DNA from: Siphonodentalium dalli
Taxonomy: Eukaryota > Mollusca > Scaphopoda > Gadilida > Siphonodentaliidae
Assembly: GCA_032622095.1 (NCBI GenBank)
Contig: CP136061.1
Location: 2,418,001 to 2,482,000 of the forward strand
Length of the DNA: 64,000 nucleotides
Direction: 5' to 3'
The notes under the pieces are model-generated. The model saw only the letters and a list, made by a program, of their open reading frames with translations. It was not told the DNA's origin and made no database searches. The first letter of the stretch is position 1; each line of letters begins with the position of its first letter. Shown here piece after piece: positions 19,672 through 31,045 of this stretch. A program made the position numbers and the translations under genes.

Positions 19672-20064
19672 GGGTGTTTGGAATACAGTCCCTTGAAACT
19701 GTACTTGTCTCAGTTCCAACAATACGATAATCATGACATGTTTATTGTCAATAATATATATGACCAGTCACAACATACGGCCCGGGATTCTCGTGATATA
19801 TTGTGGCAATCGGGTATAAATCCCAGGTCATGTGTGGCGGAAATTCAGTTCGTTGTCAGCATGGTTGATCTTATAGACGTAATGCTGATGAGGGAAGAGG
19901 GTTTCTTAGATTTGGATCTGACATCAACCACGACGCCATGCATCAATTCAAGCCCCTTCAAGTCCGTGATTTGATTTGAATGCGATTTCGATATCACGGG
20001 CCTATCACCTCTTTGGATTTATGAAAAGCGACAAACGGTCGATGTGCTCGCTGATGGGCACCAC
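19672..20064 (+). pseudogene. HARBI1-like transposase relic, copy A part 1
   Basis: This stretch is a diverged inverted copy of 23520-23945. It shares the 5' region (GTGTTTGGAATA, CGATAATCATGAC, TTTATTGTCAATAAT, CCCGGGATTCTCGT) and the start of the coding part (TTAGATTTGGA..TGACATCAACCACGACGCC). Reading frame is lost after about 98 codons. It is interrupted at GGGCACCACT, and the next homologous block begins at GGGCATCACT at 20791. No catalytic DDE part is present. Confidence 0.55.
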
Positions 20065-20790
20065 TCATAGACGTTGCTAGTGGTCAGACTGGGGGGGGGG
20101 TGAGACCATAACATTTCCAACTATATAAGATTTGGTCTAATAAAATGTTCCAACTGTATAGGATTAGGTTTTGAGTAATGCACAATTCCAATATTGGCTT
20201 AATGGTTTAATAATTTGGGTTTATGTATATTTTAAAAGTATGGACTGTGTAAATAAAGACACCGACACTAGTAACAAGAATAACATAGCATTGATATCTG
20301 TTTTATGTTTTGAGCACATTATACATGATTTAATAAGAATATGGTTGAGGAATGAATACGACTTTAAATACATGTATTCAAATTCCGTGAGTCATAAGTT
20401 ATAACTTACACAATGGTGACAAGTATGCATGCTGATTGATTGTTATATTGTTAAGTTGTCCCCAGAAAAAAAGATATAGAGGTTTGGCATTATTAATAGA
20501 CTAGTGACCACGAATCTATGGTCTGAACACGAAGGAAATGCTTAGCTTTCAATTTAATATATGTATTCAGGTAATGCGCTTTACTGGAATGTATTTATTC
20601 AAATGACAGTCTATTAACTGTAAATTGCCGGATATATTTCAATAAACTGAGTATTATACTGCTATGAGAAGAACTAAATATATAAGTATAAGTACAACTA
20701 TTGGTATTTGAGTAATGACATTACCAACTATCGAACATTGTGGTCCTAATTGGGTGTGATACACACCTCGGTCCCCTGTCGTTACGTCCC
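20065..20790. other. Sequence inserted in transposase relic A
   Basis: About 730 bp that split relic A. It is bordered by GGGCACCACT and GGGCATCACT, which could be a decayed target duplication or simply overlapping homology. It starts near a run of ten G (20091-20100). No ORF with a domain, no clear inverted ends. Confidence 0.4.
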
Positions 20791-20858
20791 GGGCATCACT
20801 TCTGATTTTGGTCCTATCAAATCAAAACCAAATTCGATGCGATGTGCACCATGCTGAA
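20791..20858 (+). pseudogene. HARBI1-like transposase relic, copy A part 2
   Basis: Resumes homology to copy B at the block ATCACTTCTGATTTTGGTCC and continues for about 50-60 bp before the foldback element. Confidence 0.45.
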
Positions 20859-20859
20859 A

Positions 20860-21592
20860 CGTGGCTTCATTGTGTACTTCCAGCTTCACGATTACTGCAA
20901 GGCTTTGTGTCGTCCACAGCCAGCGATGCCTATCCGTTGTGAATAGCGATCTTATTTCGCGGGGTGCTCGTGATTCACGACGAGTACACTGATTGCCAAT
21001 CTAAACAGCAAACCGAGGTCTTCAATATAACTGGATGGTTTACATGAGATATAGTGACCAGTTTCGAAATGAGTTAAGTTAGATATTGCAAGAAATAAAT
21101 TTCACGTGTTATTTGAGCTTATTATAAACCACGAAATCGTACACAAATATTGGTGACGCAGTACCCTATCCGTATCCATAATCGTAAACGTGAAGGACTC
21201 TAATAGAGACTTTTCGCAAAACTCACGTTTACGATTACGGATACGGATAGGGTACTACGTCACCAACATTTGTGTACTTTCTAATCGTTGTCGTATTTTA
21301 CTATCCGTAATAACGGTTACGATTTCATGGTTTCTAATAAGCTCAAATAACACCTGAAATTTATTTTCTGCAATATATCACTTTACTCCGTTCGAGACTG
21401 TATATGTATATCATGTAAACCATCCAGTTATATTGAGCTACGACCTCTGTGTGCTGTTAATATTGGCAATCACTCTACTCGTCGTCGTGAATCTCGAGCT
21501 TCCAGCGAAATAAGATCGCTATTCACAACGGATAGTCATCGCTGGCTGCGATACAAAACTGTGCAGTAATAGAAGTGCACTATGAAACCAGT
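20860..21592. repeat. Foldback (long hairpin) element, 0.73 kb
   Basis: Two arms of about 330-370 bp are imperfect inverted copies around a centre at 21194-21223. Paired landmarks: CAGCCAGCGATG with CATCGCTGGCTG, TTGTGAATAGCGATCTTATT with its complement, ATAACTGGATGGTTTACATG with CATGTAAACCATCCAGTTAT, and TATCCGTATCC..CGTAAACGTGA with TCACGTTTACG..GGATACGGATA. No ORF. Such structures are often foldback transposons or non-autonomous elements. The centre sequence recurs at the satellite edge (24063-24094). Confidence 0.9.
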
Positions 21593-21600
21593 CGCCAAAA

Positions 21601-21862
21601 AATACACGGCTGACACGGGGGGGGGGGGGTCGGAAAACATTTCCAGGCAAGTATGATCATTTTAATTTTTTTCCGGCCACGCGGGACCCACCCACCAAAT
21701 TTCTTCCGTTTCCGGCCTTTTTTCCAGGCAATTTTGGACACGCACCCTTTTTTTCCGTTTCAGGAAGTTTTTTCCGGTCAGTTTTGGACACCCACCCCCC
21801 TTAAATTTGAGAAAAATTATCAATTGAGCAACCAAATAGCTGATTATCCTGCATTATCATAA
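21601..21862 (+). repeat. G-run element, copy A
   Basis: A run of 13 G (21617-21629) followed by TCGGAAAACATTTCCAG and then repeats of TTTTTTCCGG, TTTTGGACAC and CACCCACC. The first 50 bases match the minus strand of 23050-23110. The 69-codon frame here is low complexity and not taken as a gene. Confidence 0.6.
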
Positions 21863-22137
21863 TTTATTGCGCGATATTTGAATAGAACAGTGCATAATGA
21901 GATAACTATACTATTTGAATTTATCATATAAGTGTCATTAATCAAGAAATGTGTCAACATAATCACATTTCTAGGGCTATATAAGCAGAGTGCCAATGTT
22001 TTTATTAACATTCATTTTCATAATATATAGTCACATGATCTAGTCACATAATCACATTTGAGTGTTCTACAGAATACATGGTACCGGTACAACAAATTTC
22101 AGATTATTTGATATTTTGATATTTGCTATGTGAAATA

Positions 22138-22272
22138 CAGTAATGCCCTAATTAATCGACTCCATAACCACAGCAGAATAATGGGTAATTTAATTTTAAT
22201 TTCCGACTAAATCCTGAACAATTACTCATTATTCTGCTGTGGTTATGGAGTCGTTTAATTAGGGCATTACTG
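22138..22272. mobile_element. 135 bp pogo/Tc1-like MITE
   Basis: Begins CAGTAATGCCCTAATTAA and ends with the mirror, both flanked by TA (22136-22137 and 22273-22274), the target duplication of Tc1/mariner-class elements. Inverted repeats are about 53 bp with few mismatches around a 25-30 bp loop. No coding capacity. Confidence 0.88.
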
Positions 22273-22274
22273 TA

Positions 22275-22979
22275 TTGCTGGAATCAAATTGTTTATCAAA
22301 ACATGTGGAAATACAACTGTTCATCCCAGTTCATCCAGTTTGAAGAATAATGCTAATACCAAACATAACCGTGATATACATGCGTGACTCTTCTTGGGGC
22401 ATCTCAGAAACCAGAACTGAGGAAACATGTTATAGCGTGTACTGGCAGGCTGGTAGCCACTGCCTGAAGTAATAGGCTTCGTAATAATTGGGAATAATAT
22501 GGATGGATAGCCCAATTTCACTTCTTTTTTGCTCACGATATCAGTGACGATAAAATCTTCGTTACTGTGATTAACATTACAAGCTGATCCACATTAACAT
22601 GGAAAACAATGTGAAATTGTTCAAGCTGGTCCGGCTGGCCTTCAATTTATTTGTTAAGATTTTATGTTTTACGTTGTCAAAAGTCTATTTTATTCCATTA
22701 TTTATTATATCTTTATTTCCATGTCACATATGGTCAAGTGTGCTTTCATTTTATTGCTTATTTTCAGCTGAGTTCTGCATAGTTATTCTTATTTTGTTGT
22801 ATCAGTAGATGGAATCCTGATTAAATTTTATTTTTTCAAAAGCGCAGTGTCTAGTTCTATTAAGTTGAATTTGGGTTATTGTTGGCCACTGTGCAACTGA
22901 TCCAACTTCTGATAACCTCTATATGTAGTATAGCATTAGTATTAACTATATATGTTTCTGTTCAAAACACATCAAAATA
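22275..22979. other. No recognised feature
   Basis: AT-rich spacer near the middle of the inverted duplication. Short frames at 22321-22536 (minus) and 22599-22808 (plus) have no domain. Confidence 0.45.
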
Positions 22980-23110
22980 AGACTCAATAGCAGGAATGGA
23001 AAAAAAATTTGGCATATGGAAAAAACTTTTTTTTGGACCCATGAGACACCCACCCACCCCATCATACGTGTCTGGAAATTTGTTCCGCCCCCCCCCCCCC
23101 CTTGGCTGAC
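22980..23110 (-). repeat. G-run element, copy B (inverted)
   Basis: On the minus strand: a run of 14 G (23088-23101), CGGAACAAATTTCCAG, then GGGGTGGGTGGGTGTC. Homologous to the start of copy A at 21601 in opposite orientation. The GGGGTGGGTGGG..GGG stretch fits a G-quadruplex pattern. Confidence 0.6.
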
Positions 23111-23383
23111 ATGGATTTGGTGTTGCTAAAGGAATATTTGGCACACCCACCGACATCACCAGAGCTAAGCAGTCTCTGTTAGGTTTATTCTTTGCATTTA
23201 TTTTAAATTTAAAAAACACAACTCGCACAAATGCGGCATTTAAATTAATGTACTCAATCGGATTAGATGTCCCTATATATCAACATTTTTTTTTTAAATG
23301 TCGCTTCTGTAATCAGAATAGAGTAATTGCCCAAAATTAATGCTAACCACAGTCAACTAGAGTATAAAATGGCCCAAAACCTG

Positions 23384-23945
23384 TTATTTATCAACATTTT
23401 GTTCAACGAAATTTTGCCGGTTTGTCAAATATCTGACACAAAAAATCCACTTAGTACATATCGCTTCTACCGTGTCGACTTTGTTTCGATTTGGTAGTAC
23501 CAAATCAGAAGTGATGCACATTAGCGAGCACATCGACCTTATGTCAGATTTCTTAAACCCAAAGAGGTGATAGGCATGTGAATCCGAAATCGCATTGAAA
23601 TCAAATTGCGGACTGGGGGGGTCTTGAAGTGGTGGCGTCGTGGTTGATGTGAGGTCCAAATTCAGGAACCCCTCATCCTCCATCAGCATAACGTCTATAT
23701 CAGGTCATCCATGATAACAACGAACTGAATTTCTACCACATATGACCTGGCATTTATACCTGTATTGCCACAATCAATGTATGACGAGAATCAACGTATG
23801 ACGAGAATCCCGGGTCGTGCGTTGTGACTGGTCGAATTATTGACAATAAACAGGTCATGATTATCGCATTGTTGCAAATGAGACAATAAGTGAAGTATTG
23901 AGGGACTGTATATATTCCAAACACACGCTATGAGTTGTAAAAGTT
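23384..23945 (-). pseudogene. HARBI1-like transposase relic, copy B (N-terminal part)
   Basis: On the minus strand a frame of about 100 codons (23689-23384) has HLFGFKKSDIRSM, then LVLPNRNKVDTVEAIC and VRYL. This fits the N-terminal part of PIF/Harbinger transposases (a motif like F-x-F-x-K-x-D-I, then EALC and a RRLxYP-like stretch). The frame stops before the DDE domain, so it is a fragment. The 5' part up to 23945 matches copy A in inverse orientation. An alternative is a domesticated host gene with later exons lost. The family call rests on motif memory. Confidence 0.5.
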
Positions 23946-23989
23946 GTACGAAATAATGATGGTACATGTTCGTCAAAACTCTTACGCGT

Positions 23990-24080
23990 AGTCGTTTTGC
24001 GAAAGGACGTTTTGGCCATACGGATAGACTTACGACTACGAATAGCTATCCGTATTCGTAAACGTAAACGTGAGGATGCG
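23990..24080. repeat. Foldback-derived fragment at the satellite edge
   Basis: Contains TTTTGCGAAAGGACG, TACGGATAGACTTACG and CGTAAACGTGAGGATGCG, all related to the centre of the foldback at 21170-21240. It runs straight into the first satellite unit. Confidence 0.7.
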
Positions 24081-25301
24081 AAAGGTCTCTATTAACATCA
24101 TACTGGCATACTGAATCAGAAGACATACGAGTAATCAGACGTAAACATCGAGGCTTATAAAAGGTCTCTAATAACAGCATGCTGACCTACTGAATCAGAT
24201 GACCTAATACTAAACACATAATCAGAAGTGAACATTGAGGCTTGTATAAAGGTCTCCAATAACAGTATGATGGCATACTGAATCAGATGATATACGACTA
24301 AACAAATAATCAGACGTGAACATCGAGGCTTATAACAGGTCTCTAATAACAGCATGCTGACATACTGAATCAGATGACCTAATACTAAACACATAATCAG
24401 AAGTGAACATTGAGGCTTGTATTAAGGTCTCCAATAACAGTATGCTGGCATACTGAATCAGATGACATACGACTAAACACATAATCAGACGAGAACATCG
24501 AGTCTCATATAAAAGTCTCAAATAACTGCATGCTGGCACACTGAATCAGATGACCTACGACTAAACACATAATCAGAAGTGAACAGTGAGGCTTATATAA
24601 AGGTCTCTAATAACAGCATGCTGTCATACTGAATCAGATGACCTACGACTAAACACATAATCAGACGTGAACATTGAGGCTTATATAAAGGTATCTAATA
24701 AAAGCATGCTGGCATACTGAATCAGACGACCTACGACTAAACACATACTCAGAAGTGAACATTGAGGCTTATATAAAGGTTTCTAATAACAACATGCCGG
24801 CATACTGAATCAGATGACCTACGACTAAACACATATTCAGAAGTGAACATTGAGGCTTATATAAAGGTCTCTAATAACAGCATGCTGGCATACTGAATCA
24901 GATGAACTAAGACTAAACACATAATCAGACGTGAACAGTGAGGTATATATAAAGGTATCTAATAACAGCATGCTGACATACTGGATCAGATGACACACGA
25001 CTAAACATATAAACAGAAGTGAACATTGAGGTTTATATAAAGGTCTCTAATAACAGCATGCTGGCATAGTGAATCAGATGACCTACAACTAAACACATAA
25101 TCAGAAGTAAACATGGAGGCTTATATACAGGTCTCTAATAACAGCATACTGGCATACTGAATCTGATGACCTACGACTAAACACATACTCAGAAGTGGAC
25201 AGTATCTAATAGCATCATGCTGGCATACTGAATCAGATGACCTACAACTAAACACATACTCAGAATTGATAATTGAGGCTTATATAAAGGTCTCTAATAA
25301 C

Positions 25302-25825
25302 AGCATGCTGGCATACTGAATCAGATGACCTACGACTAACGCATAATCAGAAGTGAACATTGAGGCTTATATAAAGGTATCTAATAACAGCATACTGGCA
25401 TATTGAATCAGATGACCTGCGACTAAACAAATAATAAGAAGTGAACACTGAGGCTTATATAAAGGTATCTAATAACAGTATGCTGGAATACTGAACCATA
25501 TGACCTACGACTAACACATAATCAGAAGTGAACATTGAGGCTTATATAAAGGTCTCTAATAACAGCATGCTGGCATACTGAATCAGATGACCTACGACTA
25601 ACGCATAATCAGAAGTGAACATTGAGGCTTATATAAAGGTATCTAATAACAGCATACTGGCATATTGAATCAGATGACCTGCGACTAAACAAATAATAAG
25701 AAGTGAACACTGAGGCTTATATAAAGGTATCTAATAACAGTATGCTGGAATACTGAACCATATGACCTACGACTAACACATAATCAGAAGTGAACATTGA
25801 GGCTTATATAAAGGTCTCTAGTAAC
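25302..25825. repeat. Three-unit (261 bp) local duplication in the satellite
   Basis: The trio with ACTAACGCATAATC, then CTGCGACTAAACAAATAATA, then CTGAACCATATGACC occurs at about 25302 and again at about 25563 almost unchanged. Parts of the same trio return near 29400 and 32540. Confidence 0.85.
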
Positions 25826-28800
25826 AGCATGCTGGCATACTGAATCAGATGAACAACGACTAAACACATAATCAGACGTGAACAGTGAGGTATATATAAA
25901 GGTCTCTAATAACAGCATGCTGACATACTGAATCAGATGACACACGACTAAACATATAAACATAAGTGAACATTGAGGTTTATATAAAGGTCTCTAATAA
26001 CAGCATGCTGGCATAGTGAATCAGATGACCTACAACTAAACACATAATCAGAAGTAAACATGGAGGCTTATATACAGGTATCTAATAACAGCATACTGGC
26101 ATACTGAATCAGATGAGCTACAACTAAACACATAATTAGAATTGATAATTGATGCTTATATAAAGGTCTCTAATAACAGCATGCTGGCATACTGAATCAG
26201 CTGACCTACGACTAACACATAACCAGAAGTGAACATTGAGGCTAATATAATGGTCCCTAAAAACAACATGCTGGCATACTGAATCAGACGACCTACGACT
26301 AAACACAAAATCTGAAGTGAACAATGAGGCTTATATAAAGGTATCTAATAAAAGCATGCTGGCATATTGAATCAGATGACCTACGACTAAACACATAATC
26401 AGAAGTGAACATTGAGGCTTATATAAAGGTATCTAATAACAGCATGATGGCATACTGAATCAGACGACCTACGACTAAACACATACTCAGAAGTGAACAT
26501 TGAGGCTTATATAAAGGTTTCTAATAACAACATGCCGGCATACTAAATCAGATGACCTACGACTAAACACATATTCAGAAGTGAACATTGAGGCTTATAT
26601 AAAGGTTTCTAATAACAGCCTGCTGGCATACTGAATCAGATGACCTACGACTAAACACATAATCAGAAGTGAACATTGAGGCTTATATAAAGGTCTCTAA
26701 TAACAGCATGCTGGCATACTGAATCAGATGACCTACGACTAAACACATATTCAGAAGTGAACATTGAGGCTTATATAAAGGTCTCTAATAACAGCATGCT
26801 GGCATACTGAATCAGATGAACTACGACTAAACACATAATCAGACGTGAACAGTGAGGTATATATAAAGGTATCTAATAACAGCATGCTGACATACTGAAT
26901 CAGATGACACACGACTAAACATATAAACAGAAGTGAACATTGAGGTTTATATAAAGGTCTCTAATATCAGCATGCTGGCATAGTGAATCAGATGACCTAC
27001 AACTAAACACATAATCAGAAGTAAACATGGAGGCTTATATACAGGTCTCTGATAAAAGCATACTGGCATACTGAAACAGATGACCTACGACTAAACACAT
27101 ACTCAGAAGTGAACAGTATCTAATAGCATCATGCTGGCATACTGAATCAGATGACCTACGACTAAACACATACTCAGAAGTGAACAGTATCTAATAGCAT
27201 CATGCTGGCATACTGAATCAGATGACCTACAACTAAACACATACTCAGAATTGATAATTGAGGCTTATATAAAGGTTTCTAATAACAACATGCCGGCATA
27301 CTGAATCAGATGACCTGCGACTAAACAAATAATAAGAAGTGAACACTGAGGCTTATATAAAGGTATCTAATAACAGTATGCTGGCATACTGAATCAGATG
27401 AACAACGACTAAACACATAATCAGACGTGAACAGTGAGGTTTATATAAAGGTATCTAATAACAGCATGCTGGCATAGTGAATCAGATGACCTACAACTAA
27501 ACACATAATCAGAAGTAAACATGGAGGCTTATATACAGGTCTCTGATAAAAGCATACTGGCATACTGAATCAGATGACCTACGACTAAACACATACACAG
27601 AAGTGAACAGTATCTAATAGCATCATGCTGGCACACTGAATCAGATGACCTACGACTAAACACATAATCAGAATTGATAATTGATGCTTATATAAAGGTA
27701 TCTAATAACAGCATGCTGGCATACTGAATCAGATGACCTACAACTAAACACATAATCAGAATTGATAATTGCGGCTTATATAAAGGTATCTAATAACAGC
27801 ATGCTGGCATACTGAATCAGATGACCTACAACTAACACATAACCAGAAGTGAACATTGAGGCTTATATAATGGTCCCTAAAAATAACATGCTGGCATACT
27901 GAATCAGACGACCTACGACTAAACACAAAATCAGAAGTGAACAATGAGGCTTATATAAAGGTATCTAATAACAGCATGCTGGCATACTGAATCAGATGAC
28001 CTACAACTAAACACATAATCAGAAATGAACATTGAGGCTTATATAAAGGTCTCTAATAACAGCATGCTGGCATACTGAATCAGATGAACTACGACTAAAC
28101 ACATAATCAGACGTGAACAGTGAGGCTTATATAAAGGTATCTAACAAAAGCATGCTGGCATACTGAATCAGATGACCTACGACTAAACACATAATCAGAA
28201 GTGAACAGTGAGGCTTATATAAAGGTATCTAATAAATGCATGCTGGCATACTGAATCAGACGACCTACGACTAAACACAAAATCAGAAGTGAACATTGAG
28301 GCTTATATAAAGGTCTCTAATAACAGCATGCTGGCATACTGAATCAGATGACCTACGACTAAACACATAATCAGAAGTGAACATTGAGGCTTATATAAAG
28401 GTCTATAATAACAGCATGCTGACATACTGAATCAGATGACCTACGACTAAACACATAATCAGAAGTGAACATTGAGGCTTATATAAAGGTCTATAATAAC
28501 AGCATGCTGACATACTGAATCAGATGACCTACGACTAAACACATAATCAGAAGTGAACATTGAGGCGTATATAAAGGTCTCTAATAACAGCATGCTGGCA
28601 TACTGAATCAGATGACCTCCGACTAAACACATATTCAGAAGTGAACATTGAGGCTTATATAAAGGTCTCTAATAAAAGCATGATGGCAAACTGAATCAAA
28701 TGAACTACGACTAAACACATATTCAGACGTGAACATTGAGGCTTATATAAAGGTATCTAATAAAAGCATGATGGCATACTGAATCAGACGACCTACGACT

Positions 28801-30892
28801 AAACACATACTCAGAAGTGAACATTGAGGCTTATATAAAGGTATCTAATAAAAGCATGATGGCATACTGAATCAGACGACCTACGACTAAACACATACTC
28901 AGAAGTGAACATTGAGGCTTATATAAAGGTCTCTAATAACAACATGCCGGCATACTGAATCAGATGACCTACGACTAAACACATATTCAGAAGTGAACAT
29001 TGAGGCTTATATAAAGGTCTCTATTAACAGCATGCTGACATACTGAAACAGATGAACTACGACTAAACACATAATCAGACGTGAACAGTGAGGTATATAT
29101 AAAGGTATCTAATAACAGCATGCTGACATACTGAACCAGATGACACACGACTAAACATATAAACAGAAGTGAACATTGAGGTTTATATAAAGGTCTCTAA
29201 TATCAGCATGCTGGCATAGTGAATCAGATGACCTACAACTAAACACATAATCAGAAGTAAACATGGAGGCTTATATACAGGTCTCTGATAAAAGCATACT
29301 GGCATACTGAATCAGATGACCTACGACTAAACACATACTCATAATTTATAATTGAGGCTTATATAAAGGTCTCTAATAACAGCATGCTGGCACACTGAAC
29401 CGGCTGACCTACGACTAACGCATAATCAGAAGTGAACATTGAGGCTTATATAAAGGTCTCTAATAACAGCATACTGGCATATTGAATCAGATGACCTGCG
29501 ACTAAACAAATAATAAGAAGTGAACACTGAGGCTTATATAAAGGTATCTAATAACAGTATGCTGGCATACTGAACCATATGACCTACGACTAACACATAA
29601 TCAGAAGTGAACATTGAGGGTTATATAAAGGTATCTAATAACAGTATGCTGGCATACTGAATCAGATGACCTACGGCTAACACATAATCAGAAGTGAACA
29701 TTGAGGCTTATATAAAGGTCTCTAATAACAGCATGCTGGCATACTGAATCAGATGACCTGCGACTAAACACATAATCAGAAGTGAACATTGAGGCTTATA
29801 TAAAGGTTTCTAATAACAACATGCCGGCATACTGAATCAGATGAACTACGACTAAACACATAATCAGAAGTGAACATTGAGGTTTATATAAAGGTCTCTA
29901 ATAACAGCATGCTGGCATAGTGACTCAGATGACCTACAACTAAACACATAATCAGAAGTAAACATGGAGGCTTATATACAGGTCTCTAATAACAGCATAC
30001 TGGCATACTGAATCAGATGACCTACGACTGAACACATACTCAGAAGTGAACAGTATCTAATAGCATCATGCTGGCATACTGAATCAGATGACCTACAACT
30101 AAACACATAATCAGAATTGATAATTGATGCTTATATATAGGTCTCTAATAACAGCATGCTGGCATACTGAATCAGATGACCTACAACTAAACATATAACC
30201 AGAAGTGAACATTGAGGCTTATATAACGGTCTCTAATAACAGCATGCTGGCATACTGAATCAGATGACCTACAACTAAACATATAACCAGAATTGAACAT
30301 TGAGGCTTATATAAAGGTCTCTAATAGCAGCATGCTGGCATACTGAATCAGCTGACCTACGACTAACACATAACCAGAAGTAAACATTGAGGCTTATATA
30401 ATGGTCCCTAAAAACAACATGCTGGCATACTGAATCAGATGAGTTACGACTAACGCATAATCATAAGTGAACATTGGGGCTTATATAAAGGTCTCTAATA
30501 ACAGCATACTGGCATACTGAATCAGATGACCTGCGACTAAACAAATAATAAGAAGTGAACACTGAGGCTTATATAAAGGTCTCTAATAACAGTATGCTGG
30601 CATACTGACCCAGATGACCTATGACTAACACAAAATCAGAAGTGAACATTGAGGCTTATATAAAGGTATCTAATAAAAGCATGCTGGCATACTGAATCAG
30701 ATGACCTACGACTAAACACATAATCAGAAGTGAACATTGAGGCTTATATAAAGGTATCTAATAAAAGCATGCTGGCATACTGAATCAGACGACCTACGAC
30801 TAAACACATACTCAGAAGTGAACATTGAGGCTTATATAAAGGTCTCTAATAACAGCATGCTGGCATACTGAATCAGATGACCTACGACTAAA

Positions 30893-31045
30893 CAACATTA
30901 AGGCTTATCTAAATGTCAGTAATGTTTTATAATACCAATAATATATGACCTACGACTAACCCATAATCAGAAGTGAACATTGAGGCTTATATAACGTTCT
31001 CTAATAACAGATTGTGACATACTCAATCAGATAACCTACGTTTTA
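30893..31045. repeat. Disrupted satellite units
   Basis: Regular phase is lost: AAACAACATTAAGGC, GTCAGTAATGTTTTATAATACC and an unusually short unit near 31010-31040. Flanking units are normal. Probably old rearranged monomers. Confidence 0.7.

Noticed and set aside
20870-21592. Hairpin as a microRNA precursor or rho-type terminator
   Set aside because: Arms of over 300 bp are far too long; the structure fits a transposon-type foldback.
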